This document shows positions 1 to 11,391 of a stretch of DNA of 64,000 nucleotides, in pieces. Under the pieces are notes generated by a model. The model saw nothing but the letters and a program-made list of their open reading frames with translations. It made no database searches and had not been told where the DNA came from. The position numbers and the translations under genes are program-made. The DNA comes from Anisodus tanguticus. Its lineage: Eukaryota; Streptophyta; Magnoliopsida; Solanales; Solanaceae. Numbering within the stretch: position 1 is the first letter of the stretch; each line of letters starts with the position of its first letter. The stretch covers positions 38,486,045 through 38,550,044 of the forward strand of contig CM067556.1 of NCBI GenBank assembly GCA_034509755.1, read 5' to 3'.

Positions 1-159
1 TCTTAGAGACCTTTTTTCCCAGTTTAGGAATGCGTTAACTTTGGTACAATTTGGTTATCAAATATTCTCTAGACAATTAATCTCAGACAGATTTATAATT
101 TATCTGATTCAAATAATTTCTTGAAATAACGTGCAAGTTGTAGAGCTACTATTATATAA
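1..159. other. unassigned AT-rich sequence
   Basis: No coding potential, RNA gene or recognisable repeat is seen in this short AT-rich stretch. It precedes the C-run repeats that lead into a LINE fragment. Confidence 0.3.
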
Positions 160-480
160 ACTGGTGGAAAAGGGCCCAAAATACCCTCTAACATATGAAA
201 AATGGCTCACAAATGTCTGATATACACATGTTTAACCCTTAATCTATTTGTTTTGGCTAAAAATACCCACCTATTTGTTTGGCTCAAAAATATCCCTCAA
301 ACTTGTTAACGACTACCCCCCCCTCCCCCCCCCCCTCCATTTGTTTAAAAATACCCTTGGTCTAAAAATATCCTTAACCTATTTGTTTTGGCTAAAAATA
401 CCCACCTATTTGTTTGGCTCAAAAATATCCCTCAAACTAACACCCTAACGACTACCCTACCCCACCCCCCAAAAAAAAAA
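160..480 (+). repeat. tandem duplication in LINE 5' leader
   Basis: A segment beginning near 241 (aatctatttgttttggct...) is repeated from 375 with very few changes. Each copy ends in a cytosine-rich run (about 307-340 and 455-470). The two units, about 135 bp apart, sit directly upstream of the LINE ORF1 start at 542, so they are probably 5'-UTR monomers of that LINE. The duplication is seen directly; the 5'-UTR role is inferred from position only. Confidence 0.55.
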
Positions 481-541
481 AAAAACGCACGCTTGAGAGC
501 TCTCTCTCCCAAACGATTTTCTGCTTCCTCTTTGCCCAAGC

Positions 542-1065
542 TTGGCAGCGCCTCCCATGGCTGTTCAGGCCACTGGCCAGCCTCCTTTTGAGGTTGTCCA
601 GCCCACTCCTCCACCCCCAGCCCCCACATGCGCCACCCTCTTAAACCCTAATGCCCAAACCACCCCAACGACTCCATGTGAGCCACTTCCTTTGAAGCCG
701 ATCGTCTACAAGCATGCCGAACCAACTATTCAATGGACTACGGACTTGATTGAATGTATGATTATTCAAGAAAATCTTCAATATGCAATTATAGGAATGT
801 TTTTTTTATAATTGGCTAGAATTACCCGAACTACTCAAGATTATTCAGAACAAATGTGAGATAAAGGGAGAATGTCAAGTTGGATTCTTGTGTAAACATG
901 TGCTCGTTCATTTTACTCTGTTGTATATGTCCATTTGTTATCTAACTCAGCTTTCTACCTGAAGGCGCGAGATGGCTATCATTAGATGTGGCCCTTGAAA
1001 TGGTATCCAAGGTTCACCCCCGAGGAAGAGGTGGCTATTGCGATGGGATTTCTTTCCTGACAGTA
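542..1065 (+). pseudogene. LINE ORF1 fragment with DUF4283 domain
   Basis: The reading frame starts with Met at 542, after the repeated leader. It has a Pro/Thr-rich N-terminus (residues 1-55) and then the start of a DUF4283 domain. Around residues 60-85 the order is a tryptophan, an acidic stretch, then MIIQENLQYAIIG, matching plant L1-type ORF1 proteins, where a related block opens DUF4283. The frame closes at 811 after a T-run, but the DUF4283 signature continues in shifted frames to about 1060 (KCEIKGECQVGFLCK, then KARDGY and FTPEEEVAIAMGF). At least one frameshift therefore lies near 800. ORF1 proteins of this family bind RNA in the LINE ribonucleoprotein. No zinc knuckle, endonuclease or RT follows, so this is a 5' fragment. 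A 15-bp direct repeat (1059-1073, 1074-1088) marks its 3' edge. Confidence 0.75.
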
Positions 1066-1088
1066 GTGTTACAGACAGTAGTGTTACA

Positions 1089-2602
1089 ACTCACTTTTGT
1101 CGTGAGGCATAAAAGTTAATTCATAATTTGTGCACTCTTGATTTTTTTTAGCGTAGCAACCTAATTTATAGGAAAATTAGGAAGCCAATTTAAAATAATT
1201 TTTACAAAGAAAAGAAAAATTCTTAGATAACTAGAATAGGTGATTCATCGCAGAAGATGTTACGCACCCCAATATTAAGATTCACAAAATGAGGTTGACC
1301 TTCAAATTTTAAAAATAAATATTTGCTTCTTATTTGTCTAAAGTGTTTAAAATATTGTATATGAAGTCATATCATTTAAAATCATTTTCCGTCAAAATAC
1401 TCCTTTAATACATGCTTTTTCTCTTTTTTCAAAGTAAGCAAGAAAAATCCATTTGAAAGTTTTCCATTGGATAAAAATCCTTTATTTTTATCAAAGGAGA
1501 ATAACAAAACTATTTAATTTTTTGTAAGTATTTATACTTTATATTTAAAAGGATTAGTAAAAATTTATGACTTGTGATAAAAGGGTTTTTATTAAAAGAA
1601 AGTCAACCATATTCTTTTCCTTTCCCAACTTAAATTTATAAAGGACTTTATTTGAAAAATCCAATTCATTAAGAAGATGATTGGAACTTGTTCATAATGT
1701 TAAAGCCAATTTAATCAAAAAACTTAAACCCTTTTTACATCTTTTGAAACCAAATAATTTGTTTTTGAAAGACCACTTAATTCATTTTTCCTTGTTTTAA
1801 AAAGAGGCATTTTAGATTAAACCATTTGCAATCAATTAAATCACGCATGTATAGTGTGAATCATCATAACAGCCAAAATTAAAAATTTAAAAGAAACACC
1901 TTTATTATTTTAATCTCGGGTGAAGATTTACAAAATCGTGTCCTATTTATTCTAACTTTATAAACACGTATCTAATATTTCAAATGTTTTCTAACCTAGA
2001 GTTCCAATAATTAATGATTACAAAATACAAATAGAGAAATAAATACAAAAAATAAAAATGGTATCGGGTCAGGCTGGTGGGCCTTAAAGCTTGCTTCCAG
2101 ACTCGATGAAGGAATAGAGGCCCAACAGGCAGAACAGTCGCGAAAAATGAGAGAAAGGGCCCACCAGGCCCAGGGATATGCAGAGGGTGGAAAACACACG
2201 AGTTAACAAATACCCAAAACTCATCAAACAATGAAAATAAACAAATATTGATATAAAAACACATGAAACAATTCGTATTAGCAGCCTAGAAAACAAACAG
2301 GCCCAAAACAACATTCTAACAACATTTAATCAAATAATTAGGCTTCACATTCAGGAGCAAACATAACAGACCAGGTCCAAACAAAAGCTCAACAATGTTT
2401 AGCAGATATTGGGCTTTGTCTCAGGTAATACGAAAGAATATGAAAGCAGGCCCAAACATTATGTGTAAAAAAAACTAAAGGAAGAAACTCAGCCCAACTA
2501 CGCAATAGGCCCAATTAACACACATACACAAATATATCAACTACATTTGATGTACACTAGTATATAGTATACATATAATATTCAGAGTATACATGATATA
2601 CT
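1089..2602. other. unassigned non-coding, very AT-rich
   Basis: No supported gene. The first part (1140-1900) is strongly AT-rich, with many A and T runs. A TGTTACGCACCCC string at about 1258 resembles the start of an LTR, but no partner end was found. From about 2050 the sequence is rich in 'ggccca' motifs and reads continuously into the right flank of the hAT insertion at 6168, so 1089-2602 and 6168-8987 were one block before that insertion. Confidence 0.4.
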
Positions 2603-2610
2603 TGAAGGTA
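2603..2610. repeat. hAT target-site duplication, left copy
   Basis: The octamer tgaaggta sits immediately outside the left terminal inverted repeat. It is repeated exactly at 6160-6167 outside the right terminal repeat. An 8-bp duplication is the hallmark of the hAT superfamily. Confidence 0.95.
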
Positions 2611-2806
2611 AGGGTGGCCAGTGGGCCGGGCTCGGGTCTGCGGGGTCGGGGTCGGGGCGGGACGAGCCAAGGGGTCGGGGTCGGGTCTAGCGGGGTCTGA
2701 CGGGGTCGGGTCCAGCGGGACTGCTCAGCCCGTCCCGATCCCGATCCCGTCGGTATCGGGTCGGGGCGGGGTCGGGTCGGGGTCGGGGTCGGGGCGGGGT
2801 CCGACA
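2611..2806. repeat. left TIR and GC-rich subterminal array of hAT
   Basis: After the terminal inverted repeat come many copies of a 5-7 bp motif of the type ggggtc / cgggtc. They are G-rich on the plus strand, with a short C-rich inversion near 2725-2750. Subterminal repeats of hAT elements are transposase-binding sites in known families. The surrounding DNA is AT-rich, so the composition break is abrupt. Confidence 0.85.
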
Positions 2807-3072
2807 GGTTTTCCTTTTTTTTTTTAAATAACATATGTATAAAAAAAACTCAATAAACAAAATAAGATAGTGTAATAAAAACATCCCAAGGCTGTTTTTG
2901 TACCTCTTATATTATTTAATAGACATATGATTTTTTTGTAATACAAATACAATTGTCTAAAATCTAAATTGCAACTTTGTCGTGTTGTCCAAAAGTTGCA
3001 AATTACATAATAAAATTGCAATTAAAAAAATTACATTCTCAAAAAAACCTGTTCTAATTGCTTGATGATTTC

Positions 3073-5471
3073 CTACGGTTCTTCGGTTGGAATTAGTATT
3101 TGTTGGTCAAATTGATCCACGTCGCTTCCACTACCTTCGGTTAAGATTTCGTTGTAGTTTTCATCTTCTTCTTCGTTGATCTCCGGTTGACCGCACCTTC
3201 TCCGCTCCGCTCGTATCCAATATCTGAATAATACTGCAATTTCCAAGCTGTCTCCGGCTAATGAGTGTCTGTGGTCTCCTATTTGATATCTGCTAGGCGA
3301 GAAAAAGCGCTTTCGACGCGCGATTGATGACGCTTGAATGTTCAAAACATCTCGGGCCATCAATGAAAGTGTCGGAAAGGTCTTCTCATTCCCCTCCAAA
3401 GTATTTCAAAGAAGTCTTCATGTCCATCTTCATTGATAACTTCTTGATACGGTACAGAACCCTGTAAAATAAAAATATCCAACCCACTAATTTGGTTAGT
3501 AGAGGTACGGCCGCACATTCTATTTTTGAGGCATTCAATACTAGCCGCAGAAACATCATGTCTTTTGTGAGGTTGTGTTGAAGATGAAGAAGATGGTATG
3601 GAAGCCGGTAAGTTACTAGCATTTTCTTGTTGATAAAATCTATATATTTTTTTGCATTGGTGTTCTACGCTAGACAACACTTCTTCTTTAGTTTGTTCAA
3701 TAGGTGGTGGGTGATTTAGATTTTTGGGACTTGGAGGTGGTAGTACTTCTATACAATCGTAAATAGTTTCAATTAGTGATTTAGTACCGTCTATTTTAAT
3801 AGTAGGATTTAATACAGAACCAATAATATAAATAGAGGGAATAGGAATAAAATATTTTTTTATTTTGACAAACATTTTTTTAATAGTTGTCTTATAAGTT
3901 TGGTTTTTCCATATATTCACTAAGTAATAAAAATATTAGAGTTATATAAAACAACATAGTTGAAATAGTAGGATAATATATACCGGAAAATTCTTTTGTT
4001 GCTTGAAAAAATTTCTCTAAAAATACAATAAGTTCGGAAATTTTTATCCAATCACTATCTAAAATCATAACAGCTGGATTTTTATTATGAGAGTTAAAAA
4101 ATAAAGTTATAGGTTTTCTATAGTCATAAGCAACAAGTAGTTGCTCGTATAAAGAATTCCACCTAGTGGATACTTCTTGTGAAATTTTTCTATAAGGTAG
4201 TCCACAATCGTGACAAGTTTTTTTATATTCTTTTCTACATTGTACTTTATTACTTTTAAAAATAAAGTTTATAGCAAATTGTATTTTACTAAGAATGTCT
4301 TCAAAAAGTGATAGACCATCATTTACAATTAAGTTATAAATATGGCACGCACATTTTATATGAAAATGATCTAGAAAAGATGGAGTTAAACTATTTTTTA
4401 AAATTGTAATTGCGTAATTGTTAGAAGAAGCGTTATCTAATGTAATAGTCATAATTTTATCGGTTATTCCGTAATAATGGCACACTTGATAAATATTATC
4501 TACAATAAAAGTACCAGTGTGCCTATCATCTATATATCTATACGCTAAAATACGTTTTTGCATAGACCATTTATAATCTATCCAATGATAAGTTACAGTT
4601 AAATAATCATGGCCGTTAGTACTACGACATATATCAGACGTGATACATACTTTGTCATTAAAATGATATAATGAAAAACGTAAATATTGCTGATATTCAT
4701 GCGTGAATTTAAATACATCTCTCTTAACAGTTGATCTAGGAAAACCGTTAAAAGCAGGATTATATATATCTCTAATGTAATGAATAAAATCGGGAGATGA
4801 AGGAAATGAAAAGGGCAAACCCTCCACAGCAACTAATTTTGAAATTGCTTCCCTATCTCTATGTTTATTGTATTTAGAGCCTACAATTCCCCCCGTCATA
4901 GGGTTAATTTGACCTTGTACTTGGTCCGGGACAGTATCAGTATGTGAACCTTGTCCCGATGGAGCGGACGTTTGCGCACCCGGTTTTGAAGCCTGGTATT
5001 GGGCATACCTAGCTGGATGAGCACTTACTACGTGTCTAATTAAACCCCCCGTCCCACCGTGACCTTTTCCTGTTTTAAATTTTAAAACATTTTTACAAAT
5101 TTTACATATAGCTACTTGATTCTCTACGTCCCTATCAAAAAATGTCCATGCATCTGATTTAATGGTCGTTTTGCTGGACCTCGTCTCATACTAGGGGGAA
5201 TAGGAGGTATTTCAGTTGAAGGTGCACTAGTGAGTGTGTTGTCATCAACATTAGTGGGTGTATCGTCTAGATCATCGTCTAAATTAAAGTCTTCTTGAGT
5301 TCCAGAAAACAACTCCTCGTCTAAATCTAATGGTATTGTAGGAAAATGTTGAGTATCAACAAAATCATCCTGTGTATGAATAAGATGACTAGAAGAAGTA
5401 CCCTTGCCCTGGTTGCCCCTACTAGAAGAAGTCTTACCCTTACCCTTAAACATACCTCTAATTCCTCCCAT
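3073..5471 (-). pseudogene. hAT transposase, BED zinc finger type, frameshifted
   Basis: Cut-and-paste transposase that would bind the element ends and excise it in the nucleus. It reads right to left in three blocks. (1) Met at 5471 starts an acidic, Ser/Gly-rich N-terminus that runs out of frame near 5165. (2) An open frame from about 5184 to 3892 has a BED zinc finger (W..F near 5130, a C-x2-C pair, then H-x4-H near 5030), followed by the catalytic core. Counting from Met at 4899, Asp89 in TSDICRST and Asp155 in TLDNASSN fit the first two catalytic acids. A CACHIYNL motif lies at 183-190 and a TRWNSLYEQL motif near 245. (3) After a shift near 3900 the frame continues to 3360, then in another frame from 3399 to 3073, carrying the C-terminal dimerisation region (FPTLSLMARDVLNI). 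The ESAFS-like motif there is scrambled by compensating shifts. At least three frame breaks make it non-functional. Confidence 0.9.
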
Positions 5472-5941
5472 TTTAATTATATGCTAACAAATAATTAAAG
5501 TAAATGAAATTAAGTGCGCTAAATAAAATAAACAGACAATAATAATTTAATGAAGGAACGAATGTACCAAACGCCGACGTAACGTAGACCTGTAATCGAG
5601 AGGTTGAAAATTGAAACTTTGCTCGATGGAAGATCCTCAAGCTAGTTGCCAACTTCACTCCCAATTCCCAAATGAATAAATAAAATTGAATATTTAGCAA
5701 ACAATGCAGACTTGTAGAGAGATATATTGAGAGATTGTAGGAAGATTTGTGAGAAAGATGAAGAGAAAATGAGTTATTTATAGTTGAAAAATTAGATTAA
5801 AGTGTAAATATAATAACTTATGGGTTAAAAATAAATATTAAGGGGTAGGGGGAGAGGGGGAGGCCTAAAATGGCCGCTGGCCAACGGCCAAAATCTAAAA
5901 TGGCCGTTGGTGCAACGGCCATATTTGCAAAGGGGAACAAA

Positions 5942-6159
5942 GGGTAGGGTCGGGGTCGGGACGGGGTCGGGGCGGGGTCGGGTCGGGAGGGCCTGGGGCG
6001 GGCTTGGGTCTGGCGGAACGAGACATTGTCCCGTCCCGAGTTCGAGGCCCGCCACCGTTTTTTTTTTAAGCGGGGTCGGGGCGGGACCGGGGCGGGCTCG
6101 GGACGGGGTCGGGTCGGGGTCGGGTCGGGGTCGGGCCGTCCCGACCCACTGGCCACCCT
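5942..6159. repeat. right subterminal array and TIR of hAT
   Basis: GC-rich short-motif array (cgggg, ggggtc) ending in the right terminal inverted repeat (6139-6159). It is again mostly G-rich on the plus strand, so the two subterminal arrays lie in the same rather than opposite strand sense. A run of ten T (6059-6068) splits the array, as a T-run (2814-2825) borders the left one. Confidence 0.85.
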
Positions 6160-6167
6160 TGAAGGTA
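6160..6167. repeat. hAT target-site duplication, right copy
   Basis: Exact copy of the octamer tgaaggta found at 2603-2610, directly outside the right terminal inverted repeat. Confidence 0.95.
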
Positions 6168-8150
6168 TACAAGGACATACAACTTTGATATACACATGGT
6201 GTATACTAAAGTCATATACTCTGTATACTTTTGAAGTATATCATTTACGGATTCAACAAACCAGATAGAAAAGTATAAGAAAACAAGACATAAGCAAATC
6301 CAGAACACAATAAGAAAGGAAAGGAAACACTTGCACATTTCTCATAATTTAAGCAAACAACACTTGGCTAAACAAGTCATAATGAATAAACCCAGATTCA
6401 CCAAAAGAAAATGTACATATGATTCAAATAGACAACATCAAAACGAAGTAGGCACAATGGGAATCATACCCAGAATTAGGCTTAAATAAGAACAAGTAGG
6501 CAGTATATACTAACATGTAAAAGACCATGACACATATATTAAACCAAGTCACATGCTTTCATGAGACCATGACACATATATTAAACCAAGTCGCATGATT
6601 TCATGAACTTATGAGTTAGACACTCATTAGAAGAAAAATTAAGTTTGCACATGTGTTCAGAAGACACAAACAAAAACCAAGTTCACACATTAACTCCAGA
6701 TAAAAAAATAGATGCAGATTTCTTTCTCAAACCAACATGAAAGGTATATGTTTTAAGTTAAAGACAGGAAGAGGAAGTCTCAACATTTTTTCCAGATTTA
6801 TACAAAGCTAAAAGGGTAAGGGACAGACGCAGAATGATTATAACACCTTAATAAGATACTAAAGTGGAACTGGACAATAGCAATATAGCAAGGTTAAGAT
6901 CATTTTCAACGTACATATGCTAAACATACTCGTAGACAGACCCACATACCACAATACACAAGCTTAAGTAGATGGTTTAGGCATGTATGCACAACTTGAT
7001 AAGAGGCAAAGACATTTTTTTCCTACAAGGAGCCTATTCAAATCATTTCTCTTCACACATAGGCAGTTTCAATACCAAGTTATACCCTATACATGCTTAC
7101 TTCATTAAAACAGGATTATGGGCTAAATATGAAATGTAAATAGAGGTTATAACTTAACATGGTTTAGTCTAGTTCAGCAGGTGTAGAATGCTAATGCAGA
7201 CACCATTCAGGGAAACTCAACAGACATAGGCATGATACAAGATGACTTAGGAGATGTAATAGTCTAACATGGACACATTTCAACATCTAAACAGATAGGA
7301 CAAGTATCAGCAAATTTATGAGACACCAGAGATGACCAAATAACCAATCTAAGGTAGCATTTCAGACATACAAGATTGCTTGAGCTACACTAAGCATACA
7401 TGAAACTATATCTTTTATCAGACATGGTAAGAATTGACGCAGCAAACAAGACACTACATAGTCACAAATGGTCATCAAACATGTTGAGAAGTTGGATAAC
7501 TAGCAACCCATACTCAACAAACAACTAATGCCTTTTAGGAATGAACCAGTTAAAGAAATTCAACAAGTAGGCATACTTCAGCATTTGTTGAGTGCAACAA
7601 GATCATACAAGGGTCCAGAAACCACACACATACTTACGATACTTCTATTCACATTTTTCCTATCCTAAACTCACAAAAACATAGATTTCATATGCATACT
7701 AGCAAGGATTCAAAGATAAGCATATCCTATATCACTCATTAATCACAGAAACATGTAAACAGGTTAACAAAACATATATCTAATGTCCACAAAGAAACAA
7801 AACCTGTGTCACTACTAATATGACCTCAAAACATGTCAAGGACCAAACCACAGTCACATAATCAGAACTCCACTACCACAGATCATGACTCTCAAAGTGA
7901 AAACAAACAATCATACTAATCATCTACATCATAGTCTTTACTAAACAAGTATTGAAAATATCATACACATCACATAATACTAAATATGAACCTAACACAT
8001 CATGTCTAGGTATTAACAATCAACTAAACAGACAAAACATACCTAAATTAATTAAACAGGCTAACAAACATCATACTTAGGCATGTATGAACCATCAACA
8101 CGAAATGACTACACTACTACATGACTACACTACTACATGATTAACACAAA
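6168..8150. other. unassigned non-coding block, CA/AT-rich
   Basis: No supported gene. The sequence is adenine-rich on this strand and continues the block interrupted by the hAT element. It contains a 42-bp tandem duplication (6523-6564 and 6565-6606, unit starting gaccatgacacatatatt) and 'atgactacactactac' repeated at about 8106-8137. It could be part of a long LTR of an unidentified retroelement, but no ends were found. Confidence 0.35.
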
Positions 8151-8987
8151 ATATAAAAATAAGAACTGAGAGGTGTATTTACCTCTTCTATGCGCAACCT
8201 TAGTCGAGATCCAAAGTTGAAAGCTTCTTTCTCCACTCTCACGAACTCAGCCACACACGCAAAGAAAAGAACAAAGGTTTTAGACTAGGAAACCATAGAA
8301 AAAGATGAGAAAAAATAATTAGGGTTTCGGAAAAGGCCAAATCCCAGATTGTAAATCTCAAATCTAGGGTTTCTTGCAAATGTTCAGACTTGTTCGAGAG
8401 ATGGTTTTGATGAGGGGCGGGGTTCTTTCTATAGAACCCCAAAACCCCTAGAAATTGGACACAGAACGATGTGGGAATTTTTTTGAATCAGATTTCAAAT
8501 CCGTTTGAAATTCAAATAAATAAGTCAAAGGCTTGTGATTCATCGAGATACAAGAGATATGGACAAAATCTATTAAGGACTGTCCAGGTGCGCATAAAAA
8601 GTAAAAAGATGGGAGGGGCTATTACCTTGCGTATGGTTGAGACTCAGGCGAGAAGGGACAAGGCTCATTAAGAGCCTTTCCCAAAATGAGCAAGCAAAGG
8701 ATCGTGAAAGGCAATGTCACTTGAGATTTCGCAAAATCTGGCAACCTCAATGACGTGAGAGAGAGATAAGTGTGAGGAGGCTAGGGTTTCTCTACCCTAG
8801 TTGCATTTTGTGCGAAATGAAATTGAAGAGAAGGGCTTTGCCTTTTAATCGCTGATGTGGGATGGGTCACGGTCTAAAATAGTTTAGGCTCAACCAGATT
8901 TAAAAGAATAAGGAGGCCCTATGTCGGCTAACATTACCGTAATGACTCATGAAATACGGGCATCTCCCCTTTAAGAGCATTCATTTT
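8151..8987 (-). other. possible transcribed leader of an unidentified retroelement
   Basis: Read on the minus strand this looks like a plant 5' leader: an 'aaaccctag' motif near 8365, pyrimidine-rich tracts (tctctctctcacgtc near 8755), 'ccctaattattttttctcatc' near 8310, and a purine-rich AG/GT-like end near 8185. No coding frame follows. It might be an LTR/leader of a Tat/Athila-like element or a fragment of a gene promoter. I cannot decide which. Confidence 0.25.
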
Positions 8988-9066
8988 TGTCACACCCGTA
9001 ACTATATGGGCATGGTTGGATACTTACCCTAACATACCCATCTATAAAACTGAACATACAAAACTC

Positions 9067-9091
9067 ATATATATATATATATATATATATA
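9067..9091. repeat. (TA)n microsatellite
   Basis: Uninterrupted TA dinucleotide run inside the left LTR. Confidence 0.95.
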
Positions 9092-9659
9092 AATGAAATT
9101 GGAGCCATCTAGCACATCCACACAGGGAATTCAACCCAAACATATGTAGATATAAACGGGCCGTTAAAACCACCATGCATTTAATAATAATAAAATAACT
9201 AAGGCCGGCAAGGCCAACATAAGCTTCTAAACAACTTCCAGGCCTACAAGGCCATACTGTACAAATTGGATAACACAAGAAATATCTATAAGCCTTTAAA
9301 GAAGATCAAGTGTAATATTTTCTGGACAGGGCCCCAACCTACCCATTCGAACTCTAAACAACTCAAAAAGTACTCCAGACTCTAGACTTGGCAACTCCGA
9401 ATGATATGGAGCTTACCAATTAGCTGAACTCTGTAGTGCATACTGTGGAGGCCTATCTAGATATCTCTCAGAACCTGCACACATGAAATGTAGTGCCCCC
9501 GGCAAAGGACATTAGTATGAATAGATGTACTGGATATGTAAGATAATTGAATAATTAAATGTTGGACTAAAACTGTAAGCTTAATAGCTAAACATGTTTG
9601 AGAGATAGAAGAGAAATCTGGGGATGTACCTACTTGTTCCCTTCTCACATCACAAAGTA

Positions 9660-9870
9660 ATTTCAACAATATACCAGACCTTAAACGAGGCTCTGTGGAA
9701 TAACATAAATCACATCGGGCCAATAGGGGCATCTATGGTGTACGCAATGTACCAGGCTGTAACAAGGCTCTGTGGGATAAATATATTGTACGAGGCTATA
9801 ACAAGGCTATGTGTAATAAATATACGACATACCAGGACATCTATAGGCTCTGTGGAATAAGCAACAAGGT
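9660..9870 (-). repeat. short degenerate tandem repeats in LTR
   Basis: Units of about 40-55 bp carrying 'aggc...taacaaggctctgtggaata' recur four to five times. The equivalent block in the central LTR is at 26585-26820, so it is an ancestral feature of this LTR family rather than a local expansion. Confidence 0.7.
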
Positions 9871-9914
9871 GCCAGATAATCAAACATAGCTCAAAACAAT
9901 AAATAATTATTGTT

Positions 9915-9930
9915 AACCAAGGACTGAGTC
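9915..9930. repeat. LINE target-site duplication, left copy
   Basis: aaccaaggactgagtc here recurs at 13779-13794 after the LINE A-rich tail. The first two bases are ambiguous because they merge with the A-run. Confidence 0.92.
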
Positions 9931-10024
9931 ATGAAAAATTAATACAGGTGGCGCATGTTAATCTGAAAAACTCTCTCGGTGCACGTTAAGCCAATGTTGG
10001 CTAACTTGCACCAAGTATGGTACG

Positions 10025-11391
10025 ATGACAAAAGCAACACATGACGACGACAACTACTACGACAATGGTCACTCCGGCTAGTGGGATTCTTCAACCACTA
10101 GATCAATTAACATTTGGAAGCTTTCTACCTAGTCAATTTCTACCCATTGATGAGGACAAGGAATACGAAGTCCAATAGAGTTGGAGCCACCTGCTGAGGC
10201 GAAACACCCAGTTACTTTAACGACTATTGTACCATACTGTCTCTAATTTTCTAAAGCAGGTAAGGAGAACACAATGACACCAGTGACGGCATAACCTCCA
10301 TCCCTTACAAAGGATGGAGAGGCATCTCCAGTTAACAATCTTAACTCATAGATGGGCAATGTTTTGAAATATATTCCACTAGCTCAACGCAATGGTACAT
10401 TTGAGGTTACAATTGATGAGTATGACATTAGGGATCAGGATGATCACTGGACTACTACTCTAATTAGTTATGTAGTGGGTGGTACTCCCTTTGAACATTC
10501 TATGGATATGTCTTAGTGGTATGGAATTTTGTTTGCAAGCCCCAAATTCTTCCCTATTATGAAGGTTACTTTATTTTTAGATTCAATTCTATAGCAGAGA
10601 GGGATTTGGTATTGCAATCTAGACCATATACTTTCCATAACAAACCATTCATTGTTAGGAAATGGGAACGCGACTTTGTTTTTTACCCTGACTGCATTTG
10701 TAAGATACCTCTACGGGTCAAATTTCTGGGGCTTCTAGTTGGGTAATGTATATTGATGCTTTGAGTAAGGTAGCAAGTGTGGTTGGGGAACTATTACACA
10801 CTGATAAGTTCACATATGATTTTGACAAAATTTCCTATGCCAGGGTGCTGGTTGACACTGATGATTCTAAGCCTTTACACAATAGTATTAAGATGCATAC
10901 TCCAGCTAGAGTATTTTAGCAATCTGTGTCTTACGATTGGAGACCAACTTTTTGCAACCATTGTATTAAGTTTGGGCATGATTCTGAGAGCTGCTGATGA
11001 AATGATAAGAAAACCCAAGTTTAGGAAGAATTTAAAGCTCCTAAGAGAAGAAGAATGAGAAGGAGAGGTAAACAACAATCGATTCAAGAGTGGCAAAAAA
11101 GAACAGATGACAACATTGCTAATGCTGTTGTTCAGAAGGAAATTGTTGGGACTGGTGATGCACCCCCTCGAGTTGATCCAACTTCTGGTAATGGTAATAC
11201 AAATGCAAATGGGGTTGTATCAAAAGGGAGGAACTTAAATGAGATAGCTATACAACAACCTACTCAGGAGAGGTCACAGTATAGTGTGCACCATGAATTA
11301 AGTACTTGCAATGCTTATGGTGAGCTAAAAAACATTGTAGATAGTACCTCATGTATGGGTGGGTCTGGAGCACAGTTCAACCCCCATGATC
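10025..11391 (+). pseudogene. LINE ORF1, DUF4283 and CCHC zinc knuckle
   Basis: RNA-binding protein of the LINE ribonucleoprotein. ATG at 10025 follows a short 5' leader. The Thr-rich N-terminus is broken by stops. DUF4283 spans about 10370-10750; the best-preserved stretch (10516-10746) includes a basic, aromatic block with SRPYTFHNKPFIVRKWERDF. A CCHC knuckle of the form C-x2-C-x4-H-x4-C is intact at 10953-10994 (C-NH-C-IKFG-H-DSES-C). From 11055 a basic tail continues (MRRRGKQQSIQEWQKR) with a low-complexity Asn/Thr segment. Several frameshifts separate these blocks. In this copy the ORF1 tail and the beginning of ORF2 lie in one continuous frame (11055-11531), probably because an indel has removed the normal ORF1 stop. 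Confidence 0.82.

Larger units (their letters stand above)
2611..6159 (-). mobile_element. complete hAT DNA transposon, 3549 bp, inactive
   Basis: Both ends are present. The left end reads agggtggccagtgggccggg; the reverse complement of the right end reads agggtggccagtgggtcggg, so the terminal inverted repeats match in 19 of the first 20 bases. The perfect 8-bp duplication tgaaggta flanks them. Inside each end lies 180-220 bp of GC-rich subterminal repeat, and in the middle a minus-strand transposase with BED zinc finger, RNase-H-like core and dimerisation region. Length and layout suit an autonomous hAT (Ac/RICESLEEPER type). Frameshifts in the transposase mean it cannot now move by itself. 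The sharp ends and perfect duplication suggest a relatively recent insertion compared with the LTR elements here. Confidence 0.93.

Noticed and set aside
1258..1275. TGTTACGCACCCC as the start of a Del-type LTR
   Set aside because: Downstream sequence has none of the LTR family blocks and no matching TGACA end or primer site was found, so it is mentioned only as a possibility.
2541..2884. Minus-strand frames rich in Pro-Arg-Thr repeats, looking like proline-rich proteins
   Set aside because: They are translations of the hAT subterminal GC-rich array; all frames through such an array stay open and give PTPTRPRP-like strings. The same happens at 5825-6338.
10777..11058. 93-codon plus-strand frame overlapping LINE ORF1
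   Set aside because: It overlaps the CCHC knuckle in a different frame; the knuckle frame carries the family signature, so this one is a shadow.
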